Of a stretch of 10,926 bases of DNA, positions 1-6,744 are shown one piece after another. This DNA comes from Spirogloea muscicola (taxonomy: Eukaryota > Streptophyta > Zygnematophyceae > Spirogloeales > Spirogloeaceae). Numbering within the stretch: the stretch's first letter is position 1; each line of letters starts with the position of its first letter. The DNA is taken from the NCBI GenBank assembly GCA_009602725.1, contig WELB01000058.1, positions 715,031 to 725,956 on the forward strand. Reading direction: 5' to 3'. The position numbers and the translations under genes are program-made. Under the pieces are notes generated by a model. It was not told where the DNA came from. It made no database searches and was given only the letters and a program-made list of their open reading frames with translations.

Positions 1-1
1 A

Positions 2-187
2 GTTGGTGACAGAAGGGCTTCGTACCTGACATCTAGTATTCATGCATCGGTTAGCGACCTTTATGTTTTGACCCGTGGATTTTGAGCGGGTCAACCTGCT
101 GTAGGTTATGTAGATATTCAGATGTGCTTGCTTGCCTTTGTACTTGGCCATTGGCCTATGTTTGTTTCAAATACACGAAATTTTCCC
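2..187 (+). mobile_element. Retroelement 3'-end fragment, alpha/beta type (copy 1)
   Basis: Positions 2-85 are open and end in SDLYVLTRGF-stop (TGA 83-85), preceded by VGDRRASYLT; the element's 5' side runs off the window. The tail follows the stop: the right arm of a stem-loop (87-94), then CTGCTGTAGGTTATGTAG and the beta motif TTGCCTTTGTACTTGGCCA with TTTCAAATACACGAAAT, ending near 187. Positions 50-187 closely match 2870-3000. The peptide start also matches the minus-strand copy at 6819-6941 (both VG-x-RRA), which supports a coding origin. Confidence 0.6.
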
Positions 188-282
188 GCCCGGGGGGGTG
201 TGTGTGCAAGTGCCGGATCTGCTGCGCCCCCTCTCGTATTTGCGCACGGAAGGGCGGGGGGGCAACCCCTCCCTTGGAAGAA

Positions 283-432
283 AGTGCCCGCCCATTGAGA
301 ATAGGGGCTGGAACAACCAGCCCGAAAAAGAATGAACAGAGTACGAGAAGGGGGCCAGGGGAAGCGCTAAGTAACAGAAACAAAGCTGCTACGAGACACT
401 CAGTAACCCCTGCTAAGCAGCCGCAGATCAGA
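283..432 (-). mobile_element. Retroelement 3'-end fragment, delta type (copy 2)
   Basis: Read on the minus strand, 432 to 400 encodes SDLRLLSRGY-stop. The tail continues through GTGTCTCGTAGCAGC and TTAGCGCTTCCCCTGGCC, and reaches the hairpin GGGCTGG-AACAA-CCAGCCC (305-323). The C-terminal codons and first ~100 bp of tail match the plus-strand copy at 4337-4450. Confidence 0.55.
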
Positions 433-469
433 GATGCTGGGCTCCTGGAAGTGGGTCCCTTGGAGGGCT

Positions 470-714
470 CTTCCAAAGGCCGGGGGCTGTGATTGGCCAG
501 CCCAGAAGAAAGATGCATGACGCTTTCCAATAGAACCGCAGCTCTTCCCAGTCAAGGCCAGTGGCTCGGAAAGGCCAGCCTAGAAAAGAATGGACAAGGT
601 TCAGAGGGCCGGAAGGCGCCAAAACTTGAAATTGCTCGCCCACAGAAAGAAGTGGCTCTCCCAATGGGGGCAAGGGCTGCGAAAGGCCAGCACAAAAAGA
701 ATGGGACAAGGTCG
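470..714 (+). repeat. Degenerate tandem modules with GGCTG...CCAGCC hairpins (epsilon repeat)
   Basis: Three module copies, at about 480-512, 556-599 and 669-712, share (G)GGCTGnGAnnGGCCAGCCnAnAAAGAATGnnAC. The inner GGCTG and CCAGCC can pair as a short stem. They lie where the 3' tail of the minus-strand element at 770-1128 is expected. Related modules occur at 304-335, 3130-3160, 3212-3250 and 3686-3722, and in the opposite direction at 2245-2272 and 3965-3992. The copies are diverged and the spacing is irregular. Confidence 0.45.
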
Positions 715-769
715 GAAGAGCCAAAAGGTGCCGAAACAGGAAACCACCCAGCTAGACACTACACGAAGC

Positions 770-1128
770 TCAGTACCCACGAGTGAGCAGCAGCAAGTCC
801 GAGTAACTCGCAGCTGGGAAAGTGGCACTCCGTCGAGACCCAGAAGCAGCAGCCATAGTGCGGCCTGCTCGTGAGTGGACTGCGTGAGCCAGGGAGCGCT
901 GGAGAGAGATGGAGAGCCGCATGTCGAAGACCTGCGCAAGCGAGCCGGCTGCGTTGAAGCCCGGCAGCTCCCCTAGCTGATCCGGATCGATGGCCTGCCG
1001 GGCAAGCCGCTGGAGGAGGTCCAGCCAGCCACTGCCGTAGGCCCCCTGTACGTCGATCGCAAAAGCCGCAAATTCATCCCCAACCGGGCACACAGCTATG
1101 CAAGAGACTACAGCGTATGAGAGCTTAG
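770..1128 (-). pseudogene. C-terminal remnant of a retroelement ORF, probably reverse transcriptase type (copy 3)
   Basis: An open frame on the minus strand ends in SDLLLLTRGY-stop (stop at 770-772). Upstream it reads KLSYAVVSC, then FAAFAIDVQGAYGSGW, LLQRLARQ and LSISLQRSLAHAVHSRAGR. The spacing K...Y, F.xF..D..GA.G, then R.S..LQR..A....R resembles the C-terminal region of reverse-transcriptase ORFs in algal and protist retroelements, as I recall it; catalytic RT motifs are absent, so the assignment is inference. The stretch 766-905 is an inverted, diverged match to 2030-2178. The reading ends near 1128, where a plus-strand copy begins, so the junction is head to head. No intact element can be made from it. 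Confidence 0.5.
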
Positions 1129-1320
1129 GGACCCGAGAGCGCAGCCGCAAGTCGGAGTAAGTTTGGTGATCAGGCTCCTCAGCTTAGCTTGTCAGCTATG
1201 TATGTGCTCACTCGTGAATACTGATGACCCGTTTTGCCAGCTTATTGCCCCGTTACCAGGTCTATTGTAAGGCTCGAATTGCACCCCCTTTCATTTCTAA
1301 GACACCGCGCGCCTTTCTTC
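1129..1320 (+). mobile_element. Retroelement 3'-end fragment, gamma type (copy 4)
   Basis: After an in-frame TAG (1126-1128) the frame is open to TGA 1222-1224 and includes AAASRSKFGDQAPQLSLSAM and VLTREY. The APQ-(L/V)-SLS block matches the copy at 5205-5321 (APQVSLSDLF). The tail contains a diverged gamma motif (1254-1320, ending CCGCGCGCCTTTCTTCC) that aligns with 5389-5457. Confidence 0.55.
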
Positions 1321-1335
1321 CAAGTTGCAGCTGGA

Positions 1336-1465
1336 AAAGAGAGAAGGCGCGCGGGGCGCATGAAATGAATGGGAGGCCAATTCAAGCCAGTACATTGTTC
1401 AGGCGAAGGCTACTGCAGACTAAACAAGGCTAAATACACCTAAAGTAAGGTGCCTAAGGTGACAT
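1336..1465 (-). mobile_element. Retroelement 3' tail, gamma type, no coding part (copy 5)
   Basis: The plus strand shows GAGAAGGCGCGCGGGGCGCATGA, then GGCCAATTCAAGCC, TTGTTCAGG and AGTAAGGTGCCTAAGGTGAC. This is the reverse complement of the gamma tail after the stop codon at 5319-5321. It meets copy 4 tail to tail, so 1254-1320 and 1336-1406 form a diverged inverted repeat. Confidence 0.55.
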
Positions 1466-1724
1466 TTAAAGAAGAAGTGGCTCTCTCAAAGGGAAGCAAG
1501 GGCTGGTAAACGAGGCAGGGAGGGAGTCGATGGAGGGATCGGTTGGAGGCATTCGATGACCCGTTGGAAAACCATCAGCGGCTGATGGGAAATGGGCGAA
1601 GGGACGGCGTGGCGCGACAAAGTGGCACTTTCTTAGTGGGCCCCAAGCGGGACCCCCGGCTCCCAACCCCCCACGAGCACTTTCCGGCCACGCCCACCGG
1701 CCTTTGCTCCCGGGATGCAATGGG
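1466..1724. other. Unassigned spacer among repeats
   Basis: Positions 1471-1510 resemble the epsilon-associated GAAGTGGCTCTC...GGGCAAGGGCTG stretch at 648-685. I recognise nothing in the rest (G-rich purine tracts, then GC-rich sequence with GGGCCCC). The open frames here look like chance. Confidence 0.3.
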
Positions 1725-1839
1725 AGTGTGTATTAAGTGATGGAGGCGTGTGGCCAAGTACGAAGGCAAGGACATTGATAAATGTACGTCACCTGCTGCT
1801 AAGCTGACTCGCTTAGTAATCACGAGTCAGCACATATAG
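1725..1839 (-). mobile_element. Retroelement 3'-end fragment, alpha/beta type (copy 6)
   Basis: On the minus strand 1839 to 1813 encodes LYVLTRDY-stop (TAA). A 9-bp perfect stem (1803-1811 with 1823-1831) flanks an 11-base loop. The tail includes AGCAGGTGACGTACATTT and the beta motif CCTTGCCTTCGTACTTGGCCA, and closely matches 2305-2395 in the opposite direction. One base is inserted just upstream of LYVL relative to SDLYVL in other copies. Confidence 0.55.
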
Positions 1840-1848
1840 AGGTCGCCG

Positions 1849-2273
1849 ATGGTGGTGGGGCCCGGCCCACCTGCGGCCGCCCGGGCGGCGCTCGCTCGCT
1901 TCCCGGGCCGTTTGGCACGTCAAGAAACTGGAACTCAGTTTGCCGCCAAGCTAGTTGGGCAACTACTGCAAGCCAGCGCCTTGGAGGCCTTATTCCGCCT
2001 TATACCGCATGCGGCTGGCGGTCTCGTCCAGCGGTCCCTGGCTCACGCCGTCCACACGCGTGCAGGCCGCGCTATGGCGCTATGGCTGCTGCCTCAGGTT
2101 CTAGGCGGAGTGCCTCTTTCCCGTCTGCGACTTACTCGAATTTGCTGCTGCTCACCCGTGGGAACTGAGCTTTCTTTTGCGTCGTCTCGTGTCTCTGTGT
2201 GGCTTTTCTTTTCGGCACCTTTTTTGTGCTCTTTGGGATTGTATATTTTTTGGGGCTGGCTTTGCCAGCCCCT
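1849..2273 (+). pseudogene. C-terminal remnant of the retroelement ORF (copy 7), frameshifted
   Basis: One frame reads RLARQETGTQFAAKLVGQLL and then LVQRSLAHAVHTRAGRAMA (AGR at 2062-2070). It aligns with LLQRLARQ...LQRSLAHAVHSRAGRTMA of the minus-strand remnant at 770-1128. The end signature lies in another frame, FPSATYSNLLLLTRGN-stop (TGA 2166-2168), so a frameshift separates the two. The tail holds TTTTCGGCACCTTTT, also found downstream of copy 3, and a perfect hairpin GGGGCTGGC-TTT-GCCAGCCCC (2252-2272). Confidence 0.5.
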
Positions 2274-2430
2274 CTTCTCTATGTGCTGACTCGTGGTTAC
2301 TGAGCGGGTCAGCTTAGCAGCAGGTGACGTACATTTGTCAACGTGCTTGCCTTTGTACTTGGGCACACATGGCCTCCCCATCTCTTGATACACACGCATT
2401 TTCTATGGGCGAGCAATTTCTCTTTGGAGG
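2274..2430 (+). mobile_element. Retroelement 3'-end fragment, alpha/beta type (copy 8)
   Basis: LLYVLTRGY-stop (TGA 2301-2303) directly follows the hairpin of copy 7's tail. The alpha stem-loop is 2285-2293 with 2305-2313 and includes one G-T wobble. The tail contains AGCAGGTGACGTACATTTGT and the beta motif TTGCCTTTGTACTTGGGC, ending near GGGCGAGCAATTTCTC. Confidence 0.55.
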
Positions 2431-2499
2431 CGGCGCCCACTTTCGCGAAAGCAGACCCCACGCCATCACGAGGAGGCGGGTCCCCAAAGGCTGCACGTA

Positions 2500-2690
2500 C
2501 CCGAGAGAAGGCGCGCGGTGCGCATGACATGATAGGGTGGCCAATTCAAGCCACCACACTGTTCAGGCAAAAGCTAGTTCCAGAGAGTGGGGCTACCCAA
2601 TCGAAGCCCAAACCTAAGGTGGCTAAGATAACAGTGACGTGACCCACAGGTGAGCACAGACCAGTCCAACAGGTTATCTTGGGGAGCCGC
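2500..2690 (-). mobile_element. Retroelement 3'-end fragment, gamma type, decayed end (copy 9)
   Basis: On the minus strand the peptide region reads AAPQDNLLDWSVLTCGS, a decayed form of APQVSLSDLFVLTRGY; the stop is lost. The tail (TTATCTTAGCCACCTTAGG ... CTTTTGCCTGAACAGTG ... GGCTTGAATTGGCC ... CCGCGCGCCTTCTCTC) is a clear gamma tail matching 5319-5457. Confidence 0.5.
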
Positions 2691-2855
2691 AGCGCCGCCA
2701 CGGACGCCGGTGGCCTTGACTTAGAGCGCGGCCGGCACACTGAGAAATAGGCAGAGCTTGAAGCTCTTCTTCTTCTTCTACTTGAAGCTCTGAGGGAGAG
2801 CCTAACTGCATACAGCAGAGAGGAGCTCTTCCAACAAAAGATGCAGCTCCTCTGA
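2691..2855. other. Short unassigned spacer
   Basis: Nothing is recognised. It includes a short CTTCTT-rich stretch (2765-2782) flanked by TTGAAGCTCT on both sides (2758-2767 and 2782-2791), a minor local direct repeat. Confidence 0.3.
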
Positions 2856-3005
2856 AGTATTCAGGCATCGATTAGCGACCTTTATGTTTTGACCCGTGGT
2901 TACTGAGCGGGTCAATCTGCTGTAGGTTATGTAGGTCTTTAGATGTGTTTGCCTTTGTACTTGGCCATTTGGCCTTCCTTTCTTTCAAATACACGAAATC
3001 TTTCT
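2856..3005 (+). mobile_element. Retroelement 3'-end fragment, alpha/beta type (copy 10)
   Basis: SIQASISDLYVLTRGY-stop (TGA 2904-2906) parallels SSIHASVSDLYVLTRGF of copy 1. A TGA immediately upstream (2853-2855) marks decay. The stem-loop TTGACCCG (2889-2896) with CGGGTCAA (2908-2915) carries the loop TGGTTACTGAG. The tail, with CTGCTGTAGGTTATGTAG, TTTGCCTTTGTACTTGGCCA and CAAATACACGAAAT, is the best match to the first 190 bases of the window. Confidence 0.6.
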
Positions 3006-3260
3006 CTGAAGGGGGCGGGAGCTGTGAAAAGAAAGAGAGAAAGTAAGAGCTGTGAAAGCCAGTCCTCACAACAATGACATTAGAGGAGGTGATGGCTGTG
3101 GAAGAGAGAGACTCTTCCAGTAGAGGGCGATGACTGTGAAGCCAGCCCAAGAACGTCATTCCCTCACACTGCACAGATTGCGGCGGCAAGAGAGAAGCTC
3201 GCCCAAGGGGGGCGATGGCTGTGAGGGGCCAGCCCAACAGGAAGAAACAAGGACACGCTT
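3006..3260 (+). repeat. Epsilon-type modules
   Basis: Repeated GGGGGCG(G)..GCTGTGAAA / GATGGCTGTG / GATGACTGTGAAGCCAGCCCAAGAA / GGCGATGGCTGTGAGGGGCCAGCCCAAC occur at about 3009-3030, 3047-3070, 3090-3110, 3125-3155 and 3210-3250. They continue directly from copy 10's tail, consistent with amplified modules in a 3' UTR. Confidence 0.4.
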
Positions 3261-3387
3261 GTCGCCGCAGTGCACATCATGCTGCGAAGCCGGTGGCTAC
3301 TACGATTGGATTTTGAGTAATCCTCAGTCAGAGCAGCTAGCCGCCGAAAAGTTGCCTCCTTGTCCTCCTTCAGCCTGCATCCACGCT

Positions 3388-3495
3388 GTTACCTTAGCCC
3401 CCTTAGCATAGGGCTTCGTTTTAGGTAGCCCCACTATTCGCACTAGCTTTTGCCTGGAAAGTGTGTTAATTTAGCCTCCCTTCCGAAATCACGCT
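3388..3495 (+). mobile_element. Retroelement 3' tail, gamma type, coding part lost (copy 11)
   Basis: GTTACCTTAGCC...GGGCTTCG...GGTAGCCCCACT...ACTAGCTTTTGCCTG matches the reverse complement of 2560-2630 closely. The match fades after TTTAGCCTCCC. Confidence 0.5.
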
Positions 3496-4003
3496 GTGCC
3501 ACGCCAAGTTGGCAAACTTGGATGAAGGTGGAGGCGGTGGTCAGCCGTCCGGAATAGCTGTAGAAGGAAGAGATAACGAGGCATTGATCACAGAGGAGTT
3601 GCTCAGCCGCTGCCGAGGGGGGGGGCATGCTGTGCCATTGGCCTGCCCTGAGCAGAAAATGACGATATTGCTTCTTCCTAGAGAAGGTGATGGCTGCTGA
3701 GAACCAGCCCAGATTGAATGGACAAGGTCACAAGGTCTAACGGGGCCTACATTTTGCCTACATTTCTTTCTAATACACGATCTTTTTTTCTAACGGGGCC
3801 AGCAGAAAGCAAAAGCCAGCAATTAGCAGTACGACTCCGAGCATGGCAGGGCATGTGGCAAGTGATTATTCTACACGGTACTTGCTTAGTCATATGGTTC
3901 AAAGCATTTCGGCCCGTCTACTGGAAGCGGTCTTTCTTCTTTTTCGCCCCTTCGGAATTGTCAAAATGTTTTGGGCTGGCTTTTCACAGCCCTCGCCCCC
4001 TTT
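3496..4003. other. Repeat-derived region without a gene
   Basis: It holds one epsilon module (3686-3722), a partial beta end (CTTTCTAATACACGA, about 3766-3780) and a reverse epsilon hairpin GGGCTG...CAGCCC (3973-3992). A G run (9 G) lies at 3617-3625. No other feature is supported. Confidence 0.35.
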
Positions 4004-4063
4004 GTGCTTGCCTTTGTACTTGGCCATTTGGCCTTCGTTTGTTTCAAACACACGAAATTTTCT
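4004..4063 (+). mobile_element. Retroelement 3' tail, beta motif (copy 12)
   Basis: GTGCTTGCCTTTGTACTTGG followed by CATTTGGCCT and CAAACACACGAAAT matches 2948-2999 and 131-180. It forms an inverted pair with the next copy. Confidence 0.5.
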
Positions 4064-4092
4064 TTGAAGAAAGAAGAACGAGGTTTCCAGGA

Positions 4093-4153
4093 GAAAATGC
4101 GTGTATATTAAGAGATGGGGAGGCCATGTGTGGCCAAGTACAAAGGCAAGCAC
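4093..4153 (-). mobile_element. Retroelement 3' tail, beta motif, opposite direction (copy 13)
   Basis: GCGTGTATATTAAGAGATGG then GGCCATGTGTGGCCAAGTAC and AAAGGCAAGCAC is the reverse complement of the beta tail at 2341-2402. Positions 4131-4153 are a perfect reverse complement of 4004-4026. Confidence 0.5.
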
Positions 4154-4180
4154 AGGAGAGGGCGGTGGCCAGCCCCGAAA

Positions 4181-4262
4181 AGAGAGAAGGCGCGCGGGGC
4201 GCATGAATTGAAAGGGAGGCCAATTCAAGCCAATACATTGTTCAGGCATTGTTCAGGCAGGC
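4181..4262 (-). mobile_element. Retroelement 3' tail, gamma type (copy 14)
   Basis: Positions 4181-4247 are the exact reverse complement of 5389-5455. An 11-bp unit CATTGTTCAGG is duplicated in tandem at 4236-4257, which the other copies lack. No C-terminal coding part is visible next to it. Confidence 0.55.
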
Positions 4263-4332
4263 GAAAAAGGAGTGAACAGATTGCGACGGGGCCGGAGAAA
4301 GCCCTAAAGCATACAGTGGATCAGGAGACCAG

Positions 4333-4490
4333 TTTCTGCGACCTGCGGCTGCTTAGCAGGGGTTACTGAGTGTTTCATAGCTACTTGATTCTCTGTGTGC
4401 TTTAGCGCTTTCCCTGGCCTGGCCCCTTCGAACTTTGTTCACTTGATTTTCTCCGTTCTTTCTTCAAATACACGAAATTCCCAGCCACCG
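4333..4490 (+). mobile_element. Retroelement 3'-end fragment, delta type (copy 15)
   Basis: TSFCDLRLLSRGY-stop ends with TGA 4367-4369. The tail TTTAGCGCTTTCCCTGGCC...TTTGTTCACTTGATTTT follows, and then a partial beta end CTTCAAATACACGAAAT. It matches copy 2 (reverse) over about 105 bp. Confidence 0.55.
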
Positions 4491-4576
4491 CCCTCGCCTG
4501 GAAGCGTCCTTCTCCTCTCATCAAGTAGCTACGAAGCACTCAGTAACCTCTGTTGAGCAGCCGCAGGTCGGAGAAA
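4333..4576. repeat. Foldback structure with 57-bp inverted arms
   Basis: Arms 4333-4389 and 4520-4576 are reverse complements with 6 mismatches, around a 130-bp centre. Five mismatches are transitions that would form G-U pairs in the left-arm/right-arm RNA hairpin. No target-site duplication is seen beside it. Confidence 0.6.
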
Positions 4577-4590
4577 GTAGTCTGGCATGA
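4520..4590 (-). mobile_element. Retroelement 3'-end fragment, delta type (copy 16)
   Basis: On the minus strand 4572 to 4540 encodes SDLRLLNRGY-stop. It is the right arm of an inverted repeat with 4333-4389. Confidence 0.55.
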
Positions 4591-4663
4591 GCATGGCATG
4601 GCATGTGCCGCGAGCTAACAACCTGAGCAGGGACCACCTGCCTGTCTCGCCAGTTCTCACAGC

Positions 4664-4810
4664 CTCAGCCCCCCCCGCAGCCCCCCCCAAGCGATTGCTT
4701 TGCATCGCCGGGCTGGTCGCCCCCTTGCAGCAGCCTCTGGCTTGCGCAGCGGGGTTGCTCTTCCTCCCCTCAGCTCATCTGACTTCTTACTGCTGACACG
4801 GGGGTATTGA
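4664..4810 (+). pseudogene. C-terminal remnant of the retroelement ORF (copy 17)
   Basis: This frame is open for 48 codons to TGA 4808-4810. It reads QAIALHRRAGRPLAAASG (AGR at 4712-4720), then LRSGVALPPL, then SSSDFLLLTRGY. It aligns with the remnant at 770-1128 (HSRAGRTMAAASG ... SDLLLLTRGY), and the ALPP block matches the copy at 6819-6941. The upstream poly-C runs encode Ser-Pro-Pro repeats and mark where similarity stops. No tail type is clear after the stop apart from GGCTGGCATTTCACAGCC at 4864-4881. Confidence 0.5.
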
Positions 4811-5204
4811 GGGCGCCCTGTCTGCCTAGCCTTTGGCTCCGTCATGAACACCTATATGCATCTGGCTGGCATTTCACAGCCGATTCTTTAATATCAGCAG
4901 CCGCTTCTCCCGCAAATGCGACGTCTTGTCGCCAGTGGCGCCTTTACCAGTGCCGGCAACCGCCCTGGTCGCGACGTCCACCGTTGTCGCCATGGCTGCC
5001 TCCTCCTCTGATTCCTGGGCCGCTGCCACAGCGTAAAGACGCTGAGCGTGGCCCAGGATGGCGCCGTCGCGGGTGCATGGATTCAATGTGCACTTGGAGA
5101 GCGCTTACTGCTCCTCTTACGGCTGCATCACGCGCTATGCTGCCCGCTTCGTTGCCAAGATCAGCACGGCAACCATCTATTTCTCCTCGTCTGCATCTCA
5201 TTAG
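4811..5204. other. Region between repeat copies, perhaps eroded coding sequence
   Basis: In the frame that continues into copy 18, positions 5046-5201 are open (includes RVHGFNVHLESAYCSSYG and ITRYAARFVAKISTATIYF), with stops at 5034, 5043 and 5202. This may be upstream sequence of the same decayed ORF, but no recognised motif supports it. Confidence 0.25.
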
Positions 5205-5457
5205 TCAAACGCGTCTGTCCTGCCCCCTCCAGTGCTCCCAGAGTCATCATCTTTCATTCATGGCGCTCCAGCTCCCCAAGTTAGCTTGTCAGATTTGTTT
5301 GTGCTCACCCGTGGGTACTAATGTCATCTTAGGTACCTTAGATTAGGTCTCCGTATTATGTAGCATTGTTTAGTCTGCACTCGACTCTGCCTGAACAATG
5401 TATTGGCTTGAATTGGCCTCCCTTTCAATTCATGCGCCCCGCGCGCCTTCTCTCTCA
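5205..5457 (+). mobile_element. Retroelement 3'-end fragment, gamma type, most complete (copy 18)
   Basis: Open from TCA 5205, after an in-frame TAG, to TAA 5319-5321: APAPQVSLSDLFVLTRGY at the end. The full gamma tail follows: GTCATCTTAGGTACCTTAG, GTTTAGTCTGCACTCGAC, GCCTGAACAATGTATTGG, CTTGAATTGGCC and CCCCGCGCGCCTTCTCTC. Repeat similarity ends near 5457. Confidence 0.6.
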
Positions 5458-5459
5458 AG

Positions 5460-6744
5460 TGTCGGCCAAATTTCACGCGCTACATCCCGCTCCTTATCGT
5501 GCTTTTCCCTCTTTCCCCAATAAGGTCTAGGTTGTCCACAGTCCCTGCTCCTGTTTGATGCTCCTGCCCCTCGTGAGCACATCATCTTGGTTGAGCTAGA
5601 CAGAGCAGCAGCCATGTGCATGCCTCTGCAGCTTCTGCTGTCAGCTTGAACAGCGAGGCGATGCAAAGCAAGAGCTTGGTTGGCACCCCCCTTGCAGCGA
5701 TGAGGGCAATGGTGGGCGCTCTTGCCTGCAATCCTCGGCCAACTGTGAATGCGCTGGGCAAAGAGAGAGTTGGATGCGCCGAGACAGATCACGTCCCTTA
5801 CCTACACAACCAGCTGGTCATCGAAAGTAATAATTTACAACAAAGTCACGGCTCCTTACCTCTGAAGTAAGGGAACCAGTAGCCGCCAGGTTATCGCCGT
5901 CCTCCTACATAAGCTCCCAATGCATTGAATGGATGTATATGTATGGTTCACGCCAGCAAGACCCAAATTTGTTTGGGGAGGTAGCGCCACGTGGAGGAGA
6001 TTATTGTGAGGCCCTTGGGTGCCGGCCCTAAGCTTTAATAGATACAGAGTCTACGTGTGGGCGACGCCACATCGCTCCTTTGACACATCCTCAGGGTGTT
6101 TTCAAAGTGAGGTTGCTTTGAGCCCCTTGAGCATGCAGCCTCAAGGCCTGGCTTCCCCTTTACTGAACTTGCAACCAAAGAGTCCTTCAACATTTTGTTT
6201 TGTTTGCATCATCTCCTCTCGCTGATCCCGGCCTACAGGCCACGCGACTGGTGGCACAGCCACATTCCCTTGAGGAACCACCGCTCCACCTGCGCTCAAC
6301 CATGGCTCCCTTTTGTGGAGCGTCGCACTCTTCGCCGAGCTTAGAGCAAAGCTTTCAGTGCCAGGTGCCAGTGCCACTCGCCTAAAGCAGTTAACGGCAC
6401 CTGTGCAAATATACTGCCAATTAGTACAGGTCTGTCACACGCAGGCTGTTACACGCCGTTGCCGCAGAGTAAGCGGTCTTTGGGCTCAAGCGGGAGATGG
6501 AGGAAGTCGACCGTGCAGGCCCTGCTGCTTTGCTAAGACTAGAAGAGAGCACTTTCCAGTAATGACAATGGGGAGATGGTTGAGAAAGCTTACTTAGCAT
6601 ACGTGATGGGCAGAGGCGAAGCGAGCAGCAGCAGCAAAGCAGGCTCACCAGCTCCTGCAGATCTGTAAATCCGAATATTAAGTACTCAGCTCTTAAATAT
6701 GCACTTAATGGGAAGCAGGGGGGGGAAGACGTGTAGTGACTGAT
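5460..6744. other. 1.3 kb without a supported gene
   Basis: No repeat family copy, no recognised protein and no RNA gene is seen. An 84-codon plus-strand frame (5616-5867) and minus-strand donor-like AGGTAAG sites (5796-5803 and 5853-5860) exist, but nothing ties them into a gene. A small hairpin CCTTAC...GTAAGG lies at 5853-5871. Confidence 0.35.

Noticed and set aside
82-492. 136-codon plus-strand open frame at the left end
   Set aside because: It crosses a repeat C-terminus, its tail and an opposite-strand copy, so it is a by-product of repeat sequence.
3718-4206. 162-codon plus-strand open frame
   Set aside because: It runs through beta tails in both directions; no domain and no codon-level similarity among copies in this frame.
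4807-5346. 179-codon plus-strand open frame ending near the gamma stop
   Set aside because: The conserved signature SDLFVLTRGY lies in a different frame, so this one is a shadow; its Arg/Pro/Leu-rich content fits chance.
1-5460. CRISPR array or satellite DNA
   Set aside because: Repeat copies are on both strands, irregularly spaced, truncated and diverged; no constant repeat-spacer period.
5430-5870. Overlapping frames of 120 codons (minus) and 84 codons (plus)
   Set aside because: Neither has a recognised motif or supporting splice partners, and the minus one runs into the gamma tail. The plus frame could be real, but nothing supports it.
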